A stretch of 64,000 bases of DNA. Origin: Sternotherus odoratus (taxonomy: Eukaryota; Chordata; Testudines; Kinosternidae). A program made the translations under genes and the position numbers. Of this stretch, positions 46,101-54,440 are shown piece by piece. The DNA lies in assembly GCA_032164245.1 (NCBI GenBank), contig JAVMKO010000005.1, positions 46,640,193-46,704,192 of the forward strand, in the 5' to 3' direction. The notes beneath the pieces are model-generated. The model did not search any database and was not told the DNA's origin. It was given only the letters and a program-made list of their open reading frames with translations. Positions within the stretch are counted from its first letter, which is position 1. The number at the start of each line of letters is the position of its first letter.

Positions 46101-49100
46101 CCTGACCAGGGGTGAAAGTAAGTTAAAGGACTTACCGGTACGCCGGAAGTCCTGATCAGGGGGGCGGAGACTCACCCAGAAGAGGCGTGGCCTCAACCGG
46201 AAGAGGCAATTTAAAGGGCCCCGGGCTCCAGCTGCCACTGCAGCGGAGCCCTGGGCCCTTTAAATCCCCACCATAGCCCTGCTGCCCGAGCCCTGGAAGA
46301 GTGGCGGTGGGCTCTGGCGCGCTTTTAAAGGGTCCCAGGGCTCCAGCCCTGCTACCTCCCCGGAGCCCTTTAAGTCCCCGCTGGAGACCCACCGCCGCTC
46401 CCCAGGGCTCCGGCCGCGGGTGTCAGGAGAAATTTAAAGGGCCAGGGCAGTAGCCCTGCTTTAATTGTGAGGAATTTAAAGGGCCAGGGTGGTTAAATTT
46501 GCTGCTTTAATTGTGAGGAAGGTCTCAAATTTTCTCTTTTGTGTAACATTTTTTCAGCTTGATTCTTTTATTAGAAATAGGAAGTCTTGAATTCCCCTGG
46601 ACGGGAGGATAAGTGGGATGATGGCATGCCAAGGGATGGAAGCTTAAATAGCAGACAGAAGAGGAGAGAAGATGTTGAATCACATTGTTTAAAATTATGA
46701 GATCTCTTCTGTTTGTTTATCTCAAACTGCTGGGAGAAAAGCTCTTTCTCTGAAATATCTACAATATGTCGTATGAGGTCTGAGAAAGCTCCCACTCCAA
46801 TCCTCTAATTACTTTTCCAACAAAAACAGGGAAGACCAGTCCTGATTCTAAGGTTAAACAACAAGCAGAATTAATTTTTCGGAGGGCGAGGAGGGAGGAA
46901 AAATGCATAAGCCTGACTTTATGCACTATAAAGACCAGCACAGGACACTAGCAAAAATCAAACATTCTTTCCTTTACAGTTCTACTAATGGGTTCCCAGC
47001 AAACAAACCAAAGTAAGTGCAATATCAGCTCCTAGAGGCCTCTGTCTCAATTTTACTTCATCAATCTTCTCTCAAAACTGAACTGAGGCCTACACCAAGA
47101 AGGGAAAATACCACGTCCTACAGTAAAAATGGAAAAGAGCCCAGGTGAGCTGACCTCAGGTCTGAATGAATCATTTGCCCCCAGTGTGAGAAGGGAAATG
47201 TTGTTATTATAATAACAGGTAAATAGTCATGCACTTTTCTAGCTTTGTACATCAAAACAACATGTGATCCTTGGTGTTCTGCTAGGGTTCAGCTTTCCCG
47301 ACATTCCTCCATCAATGGATCCCAAAAATTCCCTGAAGGAACCCAATACTAGTGCAAAAAGAAAGTTCAGTCTGTATATTCATTAACAATCTTGGACCAC
47401 TCCCCTATCCAAGAAATATCCCCCTAGCACGTGGTGAGAATGGAGCCATGCAACTTTCCCTCGCATTCCCATGTGTGTAGGAACCAGCTTGTGGTGCATT
47501 CTCTGACCTACCACGGAACTGTCAGTGAAGATGTCGGGGTGATTCTCATAAATGAATTTCTCCACCCTCAGCTGGCGTAGTTTGAACATCTTGGATCCTT
47601 TGTTGGTGAGGAGTGAGAGCTCTTCTAGCATCACGTCCCTGGGGATGCTGATCTTCTTCCCCAAGTTCAGCTTGGACCCTTCTTGTGGCATGACTGGAAA
47701 AGATACCAGAAGATGCATCTTAGAAAGCTCTGGTGTCCCAGGCTGCCTCCTCCTTATTCACAAACACCAGGCTCTCCACAACAGCAAGGCCTCGTCTGCA
47801 TTAGAAAGGTTCCACTGATGGAATTATCCTTCTATACACACAATCCCGTGGATATCCTTGAATGGAATTTACCCTAGTTTCCATCCAAAGTCCATCTGCA
47901 TGGGTGGGAATTACATCAGGGCAGTGTTAGCATGGACACATCCGACTTCTGAGGTACATGAATCAGTGCAAGCAGTCCTCCCACTGCTGTCCCACACTGC
48001 CCCAGTGACCTGTCTGGTCACCTTTCTACACTCCACTGTTCTATGGTCAGCTCAGCTGGAAATCACTCACCTAGTAGCACTGTCAAGCAACAAGCAAAGA
48101 CAACATCTAAAACCATTGGATTAAGCCCTACCAGACAGCCATGCAAGTTGCTGGGGTTGAATTTGGCTGTGCACATGGAAAACACTGCCCTGAAGTTAAT
48201 TACAGAGATCTGGTATAATGCAGTGAACCTCTGTCCTACTTAGCAGTTGGTTAAGACATTGTGATCATCTTGACTGACAGTCCCTCAGGCCACAAATCTG
48301 GTGGGACAAAGAGTCCTGTGGCACCTTACAGACTCACAGATGTATTTAATTAGAGCATAAGCTTTCATGGGTGAATACCCACTTCATTGGATGCATGCAA
48401 TGCATGAGGGTTTCCAGATAAATAATTTTCCAGTGAAACTGCTGAGCTTCTGATGGAGTTTACCACCAGCTTTGGGCTGCATTCCCAAGCAACCCGACTC
48501 TGAGAAGAACCCGGTCCCGGTGCACCGGGGGCCACTGCTGAGCTTCAGTTCATTTGCAAATTTGACACCATCATCTCAGGATTAAACAAAGACTATGAAT
48601 GGCTAGCCAACTACAAAAGCAGTTTCTCCTCTCGGTGTTCACACCTCCAGATCAACTGCTAGAAGAAAACCTCATCTTCCCTGATTGAACTAACCTTGTT
48701 ACCTCTAACCTGATTCCTGCCTGCATATTTTCCCTGCCTCTGGTCATTTCCACTGCATGCATCCAATGAAGTGGGTATTCACCCATGAAAGCTTATACTC
48801 TAATACATCTGTTAGTCTATAAGGTGCTACAAGACTGTCATTTTTGCAGATCCAGACTAACACGGCTACCCCTCAGATACTCTCTTTCAAGTGTGTGTTA
48901 GAGCTTTGAGTTAAATATGTCTTTGAAAAACAACCTCTGGAACATGGTGATTGGGTGGCAGGGCTGTACTGGTGGCATATAGCCACCTTTCTCTTAATGT
49001 TAGGTCCTAGACTACACGCAGTTCAGCTGGAAATGAGAATCTTTCCCTCTGATTACAAATCCCTTCCTCTCATTTATTTCCAGTCTCTTATGATATCACA

Positions 49101-51357
49101 AGCACCACTGGGCCTCCAATGAGTATTCTAGCAAAAACAGGGAATTCAAATGGCCTGATATTTCCAGTGTAATAAACATGCAGGAATAACGTTAGGGTCT
49201 ACTAACTGGCCATGTGAACCCTGTTACCATGCACTAAAAGTTCCCTAGTTTGAAAACAGCCCTTCTTGTTGACAGAGACTGTCTCCCTCCCCTCCCCAGC
49301 CCAGCTGGTCACATGGGCAAAATCTCTGGAGGAACTCTGTCCTTAGCTAACCAGTTCCATAAACCATTATTTCCGCTGGGAAGAGACTTTCTATAGAATA
49401 TTGGAGTTATATTTGCCTCGATGTGAAGACAGGGTTTTAGGAATTCCTGTTGGCTTGGGGGCAAACCTAAAAACCTACATAAAGGTGCCTGTAGTGGGGT
49501 GGTTACCCACTCCAGTCCTGAAAGGGTTAAAAGCTCTCAGTTATACCAATGTAGATCTGGAGTAACCCCCCCTGTAATCAATGGGTTTACACCAGTGTAA
49601 CCAAGAACAAAGTTTGGCCTAGTGTGTTTATACCACTCCTGTGTGGGGAATCAGAGAGGTAGCCGTGTTAGTCTGGAATAGCAGAGGTAACAAAGAGTCC
49701 TGTGGCACCTTAAAGACTAACTATAAAGTTTTGAAGCATCCGCTTTCATGGGCTAATACCCACTTCATTGGATGCAAGCAGTGGAAGTCACTGTGTGGGG
49801 AATGTTAGCAAACTAAATCCCTGTGAGTGAACACTAGCCAACCACATATGCTGGGTGCGATGTTATTGGAAAGACCTTGCCGATTGGCAGTATGTGTACT
49901 GCACCTTGTGTTTGGATGTTACCATCAGAGAATGGATAGATACATTATAGACTTTCCTCCTGATCTCTCTGAACATATTTAATACTTCCAGGACCTTTCC
50001 CTTCTCACTGCCTGCCAACCTGGCTCCTTCTCCAAATAACTAATCCAGACCTCCACAACACCAAATAGAGACCACCAGTAAGTGTGCTGGAAACTATGGG
50101 ACACAGCAAACAATGGGAATAGTTTGGACTTAATAATCACCAAGTGGGGTGTTTCCATCTGACCACAACTGTAACAGCACTGACCAGCCCAGCACATTCA
50201 CGCACCCCAGTGTCTTGGCGATGGGCTCCCCTACAGAACTGTGTGAATAACTGATTGTCTGATTCTCTGGCAAATTGAAATAATCAAATTTTGGGTTAAT
50301 ACAAAACAGACATTTTCCCAAATTTTTGTCAAATTGAAAAAAAATTATTTTAGTTTGAACAAAACATTGAACCAAAATGAAACATTTCATTTTGATATCA
50401 AGCACTTTTAAAACATTTTACATTTTTTTTAAATTGAAGGAAAATTCTAAAGAAAAGCCATTTTAAATCAAAATCCAAAACATTTTTCAAAAACAGTGAA
50501 ATTAAGTGTTTTAACTTTTTTTTTTAAGTTCAACAATTCAGTGACACCAACACAAATTCACAAAGTTTCAGTCAAAATGTTTCACCCAGCTCCACTCATG
50601 TACCCTGGTTTGTGTAGCTGTATGTAGACCAGGGGTGGGCAAACTACGGCCCACGGGGAGTAGGGAGTGGGGTTGAGATCTTGCCCCACTCTGTGCATGC
50701 CATAAGTGCACTCCTGGAGGCAGCGGCATGTCCCCCTCTGGCTCCTATGTGTGGGGCAGCCAGAGGACTTCTCAGAGGAACTACAGGGGCACCCTGTGGA
50801 TGGGGCAGCACCTGCGAATGGGGCAGCACACAGAGCCACCTGGCCACGCCTCCATGTAGGAGCTGGAGAGGGGACATGCTGCAGCTTCCAGGAGCTGCTT
50901 GAGATGAGTGCTGCCCAGTGCCTGCCCCCCTGTCCCCTCACCTCCTGTCCCAGCCCATATCCCCTCTTGCCCTCCAAACCCCTCCTGCATTCCAAACCCC
51001 TCATTCTCAACTCCACCTCAGAGCCTGCGCCCCCAGCCAGAGCCCTCAGTCCCTCCCCCACACCAACCTCCTGCCCCAGCCTGGAGCCCCCTCTCGCACC
51101 CTGAACTCCTCATTTCTGCCCTCACCCCCTCCTGAAGCCCAACCCCAATTTCATGAACATTCATGGCTCGCCATACAATTTCCATACCCAGACGTGGCCA
51201 AAAAAAGTTTACCCACCCCTGATGTAGGCTGAGCCATGTACACCACCAGGGATTTCTGGGAGTTGTGTGCATACTTCTTACCTTCACGAGTTAGTTCCCC
51301 AATGAGTTTAGTGGACTTTTTCGTCTTGATAGGAGCCGGAGTTCCTGCAAGGGGCAT
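27881..51357 (-). CDS. MYOZ1: Myozenin-1 (calsarcin-2), five coding exons
   Basis: Z-disc protein of fast skeletal muscle; the family binds alpha-actinin, gamma-filamin, telethonin and calcineurin. The model joins 51357-51282, 47693-47512, 32553-32295, 29930-29768 and 28112-27881 in frame into about 303 residues, close to the usual 299. Residues 27-86 hold the conserved block with [14 protein letters not shown] and [11 protein letters not shown]. Residues 95-180 are Gly-rich. PWERAMG lies at about 191-197, PYGGYEKA at about 231-238, and the end is ETEEL, the class III PDZ ligand of this family. The Gly-rich middle and the sequence around PWERAMG favour MYOZ1 over MYOZ2 or MYOZ3. Splice sites are canonical except a GC donor after exon 3. 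The introns are bloated by transposons. Confidence 0.95.
28475..29135. mobile_element. Non-autonomous DNA element with GGGGGAATTCTGC ends, in MYOZ1 intron 4
   Basis: The right end reads TGCAGAATTCCCCCAGG, and the left end CCCGGGGACATTCTGTGCC is its imperfect inverted partner. The interior has a duplicated CTTGCCCAGACACCTGCCC unit (about 28747 and 28799) and a long G-run near 29056. Target duplications are not clear. Confidence 0.5.
29768..29930 (-). CDS. MYOZ1: MYOZ1 coding exon 4
   Basis: Acceptor TGTGTCCAG precedes the exon, and donor GTGAGG follows AACAG. It starts with two bases completing a Gly codon, encodes residues 174-226 including [11 protein letters not shown] and [12 protein letters not shown], and ends with AG of an Arg codon. 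Phases match both neighbours. Confidence 0.95.
30378..30545 (+). mobile_element. MIR-like SINE remnant in MYOZ1 intron 3
   Basis: The order TTCTAGGTTCTAGTTCC, GGGTGACCTTAGACAAG, CTCTCTGTGCCTTAG follows the MIR core and its 3' part. It is diverged. A further hAT-like or unclassified repeat (AGGGGTGCTCAAACTTTTT) lies at about 30080-30280. Confidence 0.6.
31840..31975 (-). mobile_element. CR1/L2-type LINE 3' tail remnant in MYOZ1 intron 3
   Basis: Minus-strand reading gives GGCCACTGTTAGAGATAAG then GGACCATTGGTTGGATCTGG, the common amniote LINE tail signature. A plus-strand relative is at 52555-52690. Confidence 0.5.
32295..32553 (-). CDS. MYOZ1: MYOZ1 coding exon 3, ends at a GC donor
   Basis: Acceptor CTCACTCCAG precedes GAT at 32553. 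The exon encodes residues 87-172, opening [12 protein letters not shown] and continuing as the Gly/Ser/Pro-rich region with [12 protein letters not shown]. It ends GGAAAAG followed by GCAAGT. Using that GC donor joins in frame to exon 4. The nearby GT at +4 would create an immediate stop after joining. Length 259 bp, phase 0 to phase 1. Confidence 0.93.
32742..33487. repeat. G/C-skewed minisatellite in MYOZ1 intron 2, near exon 3
   Basis: The plus strand starts with two units around GGTCCGTTGGAGGGGGGAG (32742-32818). It then switches to C-rich units around GACCAAACCCGACACCCCC (about 32819-33380) and returns to the G-rich unit (33384-33487). On the MYOZ1 transcript strand the middle block is G-rich with frequent GGGG runs and five GTAAGT motifs. 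The long plus-strand open frame across it is low-complexity. Confidence 0.85.
33488..33745 (+). mobile_element. LINE-like 3' tail (RTE-type) with CATA/TATA ending
   Basis: The sequence ends in the order CCAAATTTCAAGTCTCTAGC, ACATACATAC microsatellite, then TTTTATATATATAGATAGG. This tail arrangement is common in RTE-type non-LTR elements. No reverse transcriptase is present. It may form one unit with the preceding minisatellite. Confidence 0.4.
34225..35466 (+). mobile_element. CR1 LINE remnant (reverse transcriptase C-terminal part to 3' region)
   Basis: The frame contains [20 protein letters not shown] and then [12 protein letters not shown], the CR1 reverse transcriptase catalytic region in which the second Asp of the ADD motif is Gly. 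Downstream sequence follows CR1 order to GATTTGATGACTTCTTGAGG. Stops and frameshifts abound, and a hAT MITE (35194-35308) interrupts the 3' part. The normal 3' terminus is missing. Confidence 0.85.
35194..35308 (+). mobile_element. hAT MITE, TAGGGTGACCAGATG family
   Basis: Starts TAGGGTGACCAGATGTCCCG and ends CTGTCTGGTCACC, with internal CTTATATAGGCTC. It is inserted in the CR1 remnant. The same family is at 57005-57129 in the opposite orientation. Confidence 0.75.
35467..35690 (+). mobile_element. Possible LTR fragment starting TGTGACGGG
   Basis: It begins exactly where the CR1 remnant breaks off, has a TG start and a CTATAAAGAACC TATA-like element near 35612. No matching end or duplication is visible. 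Confidence 0.3.
35805..36095. mobile_element. Non-autonomous hAT element with perfect 8-bp duplication
   Basis: CAGGGCCGGCTCTACG at the left and GCTGGTGCCTGGAGCCTG at the right are flanked by a perfect GGGCACAT duplication (35797-35804, 36096-36103). The interior is CpG-rich with a short tandem repeat of CCGTATCCGC-type units near 35995-36050. A relatively young insertion. Confidence 0.9.
36560..36770. promoter_or_regulatory. Candidate muscle regulatory element in MYOZ1 intron 2
   Basis: The stretch looks non-repetitive. It contains an E-box CAGCTG at 36631-36636, a perfect MEF2 consensus CTAAAAATAG at 36646-36655, and TGACTCAG at about 36714-36721. MEF2 plus E-box pairs are typical of skeletal muscle enhancers. 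Function is inference. Confidence 0.35.
37020..37615. mobile_element. MITE of the GTCTACACTGCAG type, split by a nested hAT element
   Basis: The left part (GTGCATCTACACTGCAGC, CTCCCAGCCCAGGTAGAC) has an inverted counterpart at the right (GTCTGCCTGGGCTGGGAG). Between them lies the complete hAT element 37199-37534. The host element is therefore older. Confidence 0.65.
37199..37534. mobile_element. Non-autonomous hAT element, CAGGGCCGGCGACAGG family, copy 1
   Basis: Sixteen-bp perfect terminal inverted repeats (CAGGGCCGGCGACAGG) and a perfect 8-bp duplication AGCACGTG (37191-37198, 37535-37542). The interior is CpG-rich with a GGGGGGCCCCCC palindrome near 37475. Same family as 57283-57740. Confidence 0.95.
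38985..39185. mobile_element. MITE remnant containing a MEF2-like site
   Basis: The order GGCTAGCTATAAC, GTAGTCCCAGCTGCATG, CTACATGCTATTTTTAGTGC resembles the TAGAC/GCTAGC MITE family of this genome. The perfect CTATTTTTAG lies at 39128-39137. Ends are diverged. Confidence 0.4.
39661..40120 (+). mobile_element. Solo LTR (Gypsy type), 460 bp, inside the hAT element
   Basis: TGTAGCAGGG to GTCTACA is flanked by a perfect GTCCC duplication (39656-39660, 40121-40125). A GGGGATAAAACC TATA-like element lies near 39830 and GATGAATAAAAG near 40043. Its first 60 bp resemble the LTR at 40641-41129 read on the minus strand. Confidence 0.9.
40641..41129 (-). mobile_element. Solo LTR (Gypsy type), 489 bp, inside the hAT zinc-finger region
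   Basis: On the plus strand it reads TGTAACAG to CCCTGTCGCA and is flanked by GTAC on both sides (40637-40640, 41130-41133). Removing it restores continuity of the transposase frame at this point. A minus-strand AATAAAGAGC signal lies near 40713. It carries a perfect 25-bp foldback at 40935-40959/40975-40999. Confidence 0.9.
43340..43939 (-). repeat. CpG-rich block with a 45-bp in-frame minisatellite, possible LTR
   Basis: Units of 45 bp, about four to five, lie between roughly 43480 and 43700. Because 45 is a multiple of three, both strands stay open. On the minus strand this gives a 15-residue repeat with PGVPAAAYP. Minus-strand reading starts TGTAGGGGACCCGGG at 43939. It may be an LTR or an insertion into the hAT 3' region. 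No target duplication is found. Confidence 0.45.
43940..45300. other. Unassigned; probable decayed LTR retroelement sequence at about 44100-44900
   Basis: The composition and the minus-strand TGTCCCCAACGGG start near 44899 suggest an LTR, but no poly(A) signal or flanking duplication supports it. No exon is seen. Confidence 0.3.
45300..46107. other. MYOZ1 intron 2 sequence, nothing recognised
   Basis: No gene or repeat terminus identified. Confidence 0.45.
46108..46520 (+). mobile_element. hAT element fragment (CAGGGGTGAAAGTAAG end)
   Basis: The left end CAGGGGTGAAAGTAAG is followed by TTACCGGTACGCCGG, a common turtle hAT terminus. The interior is GC-rich with TTTAAAGGG motifs. A tandem duplication of a roughly 43-bp unit (GGGCCAGGG...AATTGTGAGGAA) lies at about 46438-46522. 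The right terminus is absent. Confidence 0.6.
46521..47511. other. MYOZ1 intron 2 sequence next to coding exon 2
   Basis: AT-rich, with no recognisable repeat boundary. Confidence 0.45.
47512..47693 (-). CDS. MYOZ1: MYOZ1 coding exon 2
   Basis: Acceptor CTTTTCCAG precedes the exon and donor GTAGGT follows it. Two bases complete a codon begun in exon 1. Sixty codons encode residues 27-86, the most conserved block of the family ([18 protein letters not shown] and [12 protein letters not shown]). It ends in phase 0, matching exon 3. Confidence 0.97.
47694..48300. other. MYOZ1 intron 1 sequence, nothing recognised
   Basis: No repeat terminus or gene seen. Confidence 0.45.
48303..48412 (-). mobile_element. 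Penelope-like element 3' end, antisense arm of a head-to-head pair
   Basis: Reverse complement of the PLE terminus, with a GTGGGTATTCACCCAT-type stem II (antisense) and CATTGGATGCATGC. It faces the plus-strand copy that follows within about 15 bp, giving an inverted arrangement often seen for PLE copies. Confidence 0.8.
48422..48893 (+). mobile_element. Penelope-like element 3' portion, interrupted by 28S rRNA sequence
   Basis: The sequence TTCATTTGCAAATTTGACACC and the stretch to ACACGGCTACCCCTCAG follow the PLE 3' region. A hammerhead-like motif occurs at 48759-48798 with two core changes. The body is interrupted at 48451-48533 by rRNA sequence. Confidence 0.85.
48451..48533 (-). pseudogene. 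28S rRNA fragment inserted in a PLE copy
   Basis: On the minus strand the 83 bp match the 5' part of vertebrate 28S rRNA. It includes GAGTCGGGTTGCTTGGGAAT and GCAGCCCAAAGC, and ends GTGGTAAACTCCAT. Differences are few and mostly at CpG positions. It is flanked by a perfect 13-bp duplication ACTGCTGAGCTTC (48438-48450, 48534-48546), so it arrived as an insertion with target duplication. There is no poly(A) tail. Confidence 0.9.
48894..49638. other. MYOZ1 intron 1 sequence; short LTR-like piece near 49492
   Basis: TGTAGTGGGGTGGTTACC at about 49492 resembles a segment inside the element at 28475-29135 and may be an LTR start. Nothing else is recognised. Confidence 0.3.
49651..49790 (-). mobile_element. 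Penelope-like element 3' end with 12-bp duplication
   Basis: Antisense PLE terminus (GAGGTAGCCGTGTTAGTC at the left, CATTGGATGCAAGC at the right). It is flanked by a perfect 12-bp duplication CTGTGTGGGGAA (49639-49650, 49791-49802). Confidence 0.9.
50270..50592 (-). repeat. AT-rich dispersed repeat ending CACCCAGCTCC
   Basis: An A/T-rich sequence with many TTTCA/TGAAA self-complementary pieces, ending TTTCACCCAGCTCC. Related to 19945-20146 and 24320-24620. Confidence 0.45.
50630..51221. mobile_element. Non-autonomous hAT element, CAGGGGTGGGCAAACT family
   Basis: Left end CAGGGGTGGGCAAACT, right end AGTTTACCCACCCCTG. The flanking 8-mers ATGTAGAC (50622-50629) and ATGTAGGC (51222-51229) match at 7 of 8. 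The interior is C-rich tandem-like sequence that leaves chance open frames on both strands. It ends about 60 bp from MYOZ1 coding exon 1. Confidence 0.9.
51282..51357 (-). CDS. MYOZ1: MYOZ1 coding exon 1 (start codon)
   Basis: ATG at 51357-51355 begins [20 protein letters not shown], the conserved start of myozenin-1. Twenty-five codons and one base end at donor GTAAGAAG (51281). A G stands at -3 of the ATG. The in-frame codons upstream are not a plausible start. A pyrimidine-rich acceptor, CTCTCTAAG, ending at 51383, would make the 5' UTR part of this exon about 25 bp, implying an upstream non-coding exon. Confidence 0.95.
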
Positions 51358-51520
51358 TACCACAAAGGATTCTCTGCTTCAACTTAGAGAGACAAGGAGT
51401 TGGGAGAGTGAAACACTTGAAAATTGTAGTAAGAGAACGGAAACTAAATTTACTGCCTCTCCTTTATGATACGGTACATAATCCTTCATTTCTCACCTGA
51501 ATCCCCCCCCTACTCAAGGT

Positions 51521-51892
51521 TGCCACCTTTCTAACTGCTGGTAACCAGACCCCCGAGACCCTGCCCTGCCTCTTCCCCCTGCTCCACCTCTACCCCCAAG
51601 GCCACACCCCTGCTCCAGCTCTTCCCCCAAGGTCCCACCCCTGCTCCAGCTCTTCCCCTGAAGCTCTGCCCCACTTCTTCCCCCAGGCCCTTTTCTGCCT
51701 CTACCCCCAAGGCCTCACCCCTGCTCTGTCTCCCCCCCCCAAAGCCCTGCCCTGGTCGCTTTCTCTTCTCCTCCAACTCCAAGCCCTCACTGCAGGTCAG
51801 AGGCAGCCCAGGCTGAGCAGGGGCTGATGTGGGTTAATGACCCAGCACCTCCCCCTGCCCTGCAGTAACTGGACTTCTGGTTCTGGTGTTAT
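51521..51892. repeat. C-rich degenerate tandem repeat, probably part of a hAT element
   Basis: Repeats of CCCCTGCTCCAGCTCTTCCCCC-like units begin after AAGGTTGCCACCTTTC. Composition matches the interior of the hAT element at 1872-2730. Ends are not both recognisable. Confidence 0.5.
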
Positions 51893-51893
51893 T

Positions 51894-52017
51894 TAGGGTT
51901 GCCAGGTGCCTGTTTTTTACTGGAAAATCCAGTCGAAAAGAGGATCTGGCAACTCTAAGTGGCACCTGGACACAGAAACCAAAAATCGGACAGTCTGGTA
52001 AAACCCAGACAACCCTA
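51894..52017. mobile_element. hAT MITE, TAGGGTTGCCAGGTG family
   Basis: Left end TAGGGTTGCCAGGTGCC and right end CCCAGACAACCCTA. The body contains GGAAAATCCAGTCGAAAAG, typical of the long family member at 1872-2730. Flanking duplication is not clear. Confidence 0.65.
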
Positions 52018-52554
52018 CCCATGCCTCATATATAGAGTAGCAGCCAGCAAACTTCATCTTCTGGGACAAAATTCTCTCAGCAGGAAGTGATGATGTCAGC
52101 TTTGTGGTGGCTTAATGTCATGACACAAGCAAACGCCCTGCAAGGTTGACATCACCATGTTACAACGTAACATTGCCACACCACAGCACACCACCATCAT
52201 GCAACATCACAGTTTCACAATGCTAATGGACACCAGGCTGCAACTCTCTCAATCCACCGTGAGTCTGTGCCAGAACATCCTGCTGTCTATAAGATCACTC
52301 CATCGCAACTTAACACCGCTGTGCAAATATCATCCGGTGGTAATAGATCATTATCTGACTGTAATGTTGTCGTCTGCCCAGGAGATACTTTGGGGCATTT
52401 GCATGTCCTACAAGCTTCGATTGTGTGACATGGGCTAATCCTACCAACATTGGAACAGCCCCTCAAAAACTGAGCAGGTGGCAAGATAAACAAAAAAGAC
52501 ACTTAAAACTGTAGATGATTTACTCCTGAAGGACTGAACGATAGCTCCATCAAT
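52018..52554. other. Intergenic or MYOZ1 upstream intron, nothing recognised
   Basis: No exon or repeat end identified. Confidence 0.4.
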
Positions 52555-52690
52555 GGCTATTAGTCAAGACAGTCAGGGATGCAACCCATAGTCCAGGTAT
52601 CCCTAAATTTCCAATGACCAGAACCATCTAGCAGTGGCCACTCTGAGAATGATGTTACTGGGTTAGATGGACCATTGGGCCCTTCTCATG
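52555..52690 (+). mobile_element. CR1/L2-type LINE 3' tail remnant
   Basis: AGCAGTGGCCACTCTGAGA followed by GGGTTAGATGGACCATTGGG and CCTTCTCATG is the tail signature of this LINE group, plus orientation. Confidence 0.6.
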
Positions 52691-54440
52691 AAGGAAGCAA
52701 GTAGCCATCAGGTTAGAGGAAAACCTCCAAATCCCTTGAAGTCAAGTGCATTTGTGCCCTATTTATTCAGCTTTTCACACATCCCTCTGTTGGGGGCTTT
52801 AACTCCACACCTTGTCTCTCACCTTTGTCGCTGGGTAGACTGAGAGGTCTGCATTGCAAGGCTGAGATAGAAAGCAACAGCGTTCTGCAAATCCACCCCA
52901 GACATTCCCTCACAATCCAGCATCGCAGTTAAGAAGCATGGTTTTAACTGGGCCAAAATCCAATCTCCAATTTCCCCCCCACAGTTATGCAAACAGCAAC
53001 ATTTAGGGGCCAAATCATCAGCTAGTGTAAATTGGAGTAGCTCCATTGACTTCAACTTCACATTTCAGGACCAATCAGCTAGCTAGACATATAAATCCCA
53101 TCATTGGTCCCTACCATTTTGCACCTTTAATTATGGGTAAAAAAATGCAGGCACAGAATTGAGCTCCTTTTTTTAAAAAATGGCCCTGTCAATCTGTGCA
53201 AGGTCTCAGTTGCAAACGAGACATTTTGTTCTTCAGATATTTTTCAACATGTCTCCACTTTTATATCAGCCAGACCAGATCAGGTCCAATCCTTTCAGCA
53301 GGCATTCTGCTGGGCCAGATTTTCTTCTTGATTTCCACAGTTTATTTTCTGTTGGGCTTGGTATGATCTCTATGAAGTTCACATCGTAAAAGTGCCAGAC
53401 GTGGTATATCCCAAATCAAGTGTCAGCAGGTGCACCAATAAAGCACGCTGCATGCCTTCTCCTCTGAGCAGCTGGCCATCTGTTTGGCTATATAAAAGAG
53501 GGAGGGTACTGCTTGACAGGATGGGGGAATACTTCCAGGACACATGGTGGGGGCTGGGATCCTTTAAGGGGCACAACTGGTAGGTCAGAAGTGTGGAAAA
53601 AATGGAGGGAAAACTTCTCCCTGCCTGAATTGTGAACTCCCTGCAGCATGTGGGGAGGGATGTTCCCATTAGGGGGCTGTGCCCTATGATGCAGTGATCC
53701 CGAGGAGGGTGGGGGGAAGCCTGCACTGGTCTATAATCCTTCATTGATCCCAGGCAGAGTGAGGGCGAGGGAAACCTGCAGCATTCTGGGGAAATGGGAC
53801 AGGCTGCAGTTTTGCATGATTCTAGGCAGGACAGGGACCCTGCAGTGTTCTGTGATCCTAGGATTACATCAAGACCAGGCAGCATTCAGTGACCCCAGCC
53901 AAAGAGAGAGGCTGGCAGGATTTTGGTTCCCCTTCCCCCAGCCATGCCAGGCACTAGCACAGGACCAAGGCCGCAAGAGGACATTACCCTCTATCCTCAG
54001 CACAATTCCTTCCCACCAAACCTGCTGTTCACTTCTGCAAACATTTCAAAGTTAACTTTCTGGTTCTCGCTGCAGTTTGAGGCTGGTCCCTAATCCATTG
54101 CAAGCGCTGCCAGTCCTCTGGGTCTATTTAGCAGCAAGGGGGACTCACCTCTCTGCTCACTGTTCCAGACTCAGACCAACATACAATCCTTCTACCTGGC
54201 CCCGCAGCAGTGAGATGGTGGTGGGCTGCTTTCTCCGTGTCCCTCCGCTCTCAGTCCCTGCTGATCTAGGGCACCCGTTCTCAGCCAGGACCTGCACAGC
54301 ACAAAGTGCTGATGCAGAGTGCTGTGAATTTGACTCCTGGAGGCTGCTCACGCAGGCATCCAGTGGTTATTAATAGTAGATGGCGCCAAGCGAAGGGGTC
54401 TCAGATAGCACCAGCATAAGGGAGAGGAGGGAAAGAAAAA
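52691..54440. other. Sequence without recognised genes; TATA-like motif near 53490
   Basis: A plus-strand CTATATAAAAGAGGG at about 53488 follows two E-box-like hexamers (CAGCTG, CATCTG), but no exon or transcript support is visible. No repeat terminus recognised. Confidence 0.3.

Noticed and set aside
51361..51363. Earlier start codon (GTG) for MYOZ1
   Set aside because: Eukaryotic nuclear genes rarely start at GTG, and the ATG at 51357 gives the exact conserved MPLxGTPAP start of the family.
53465..53505. TATA box with E-boxes as a MYOZ1 promoter
   Set aside because: The TATA-like CTATATAAAAG is on the plus strand, opposite to MYOZ1, and no downstream plus-strand exon is visible.
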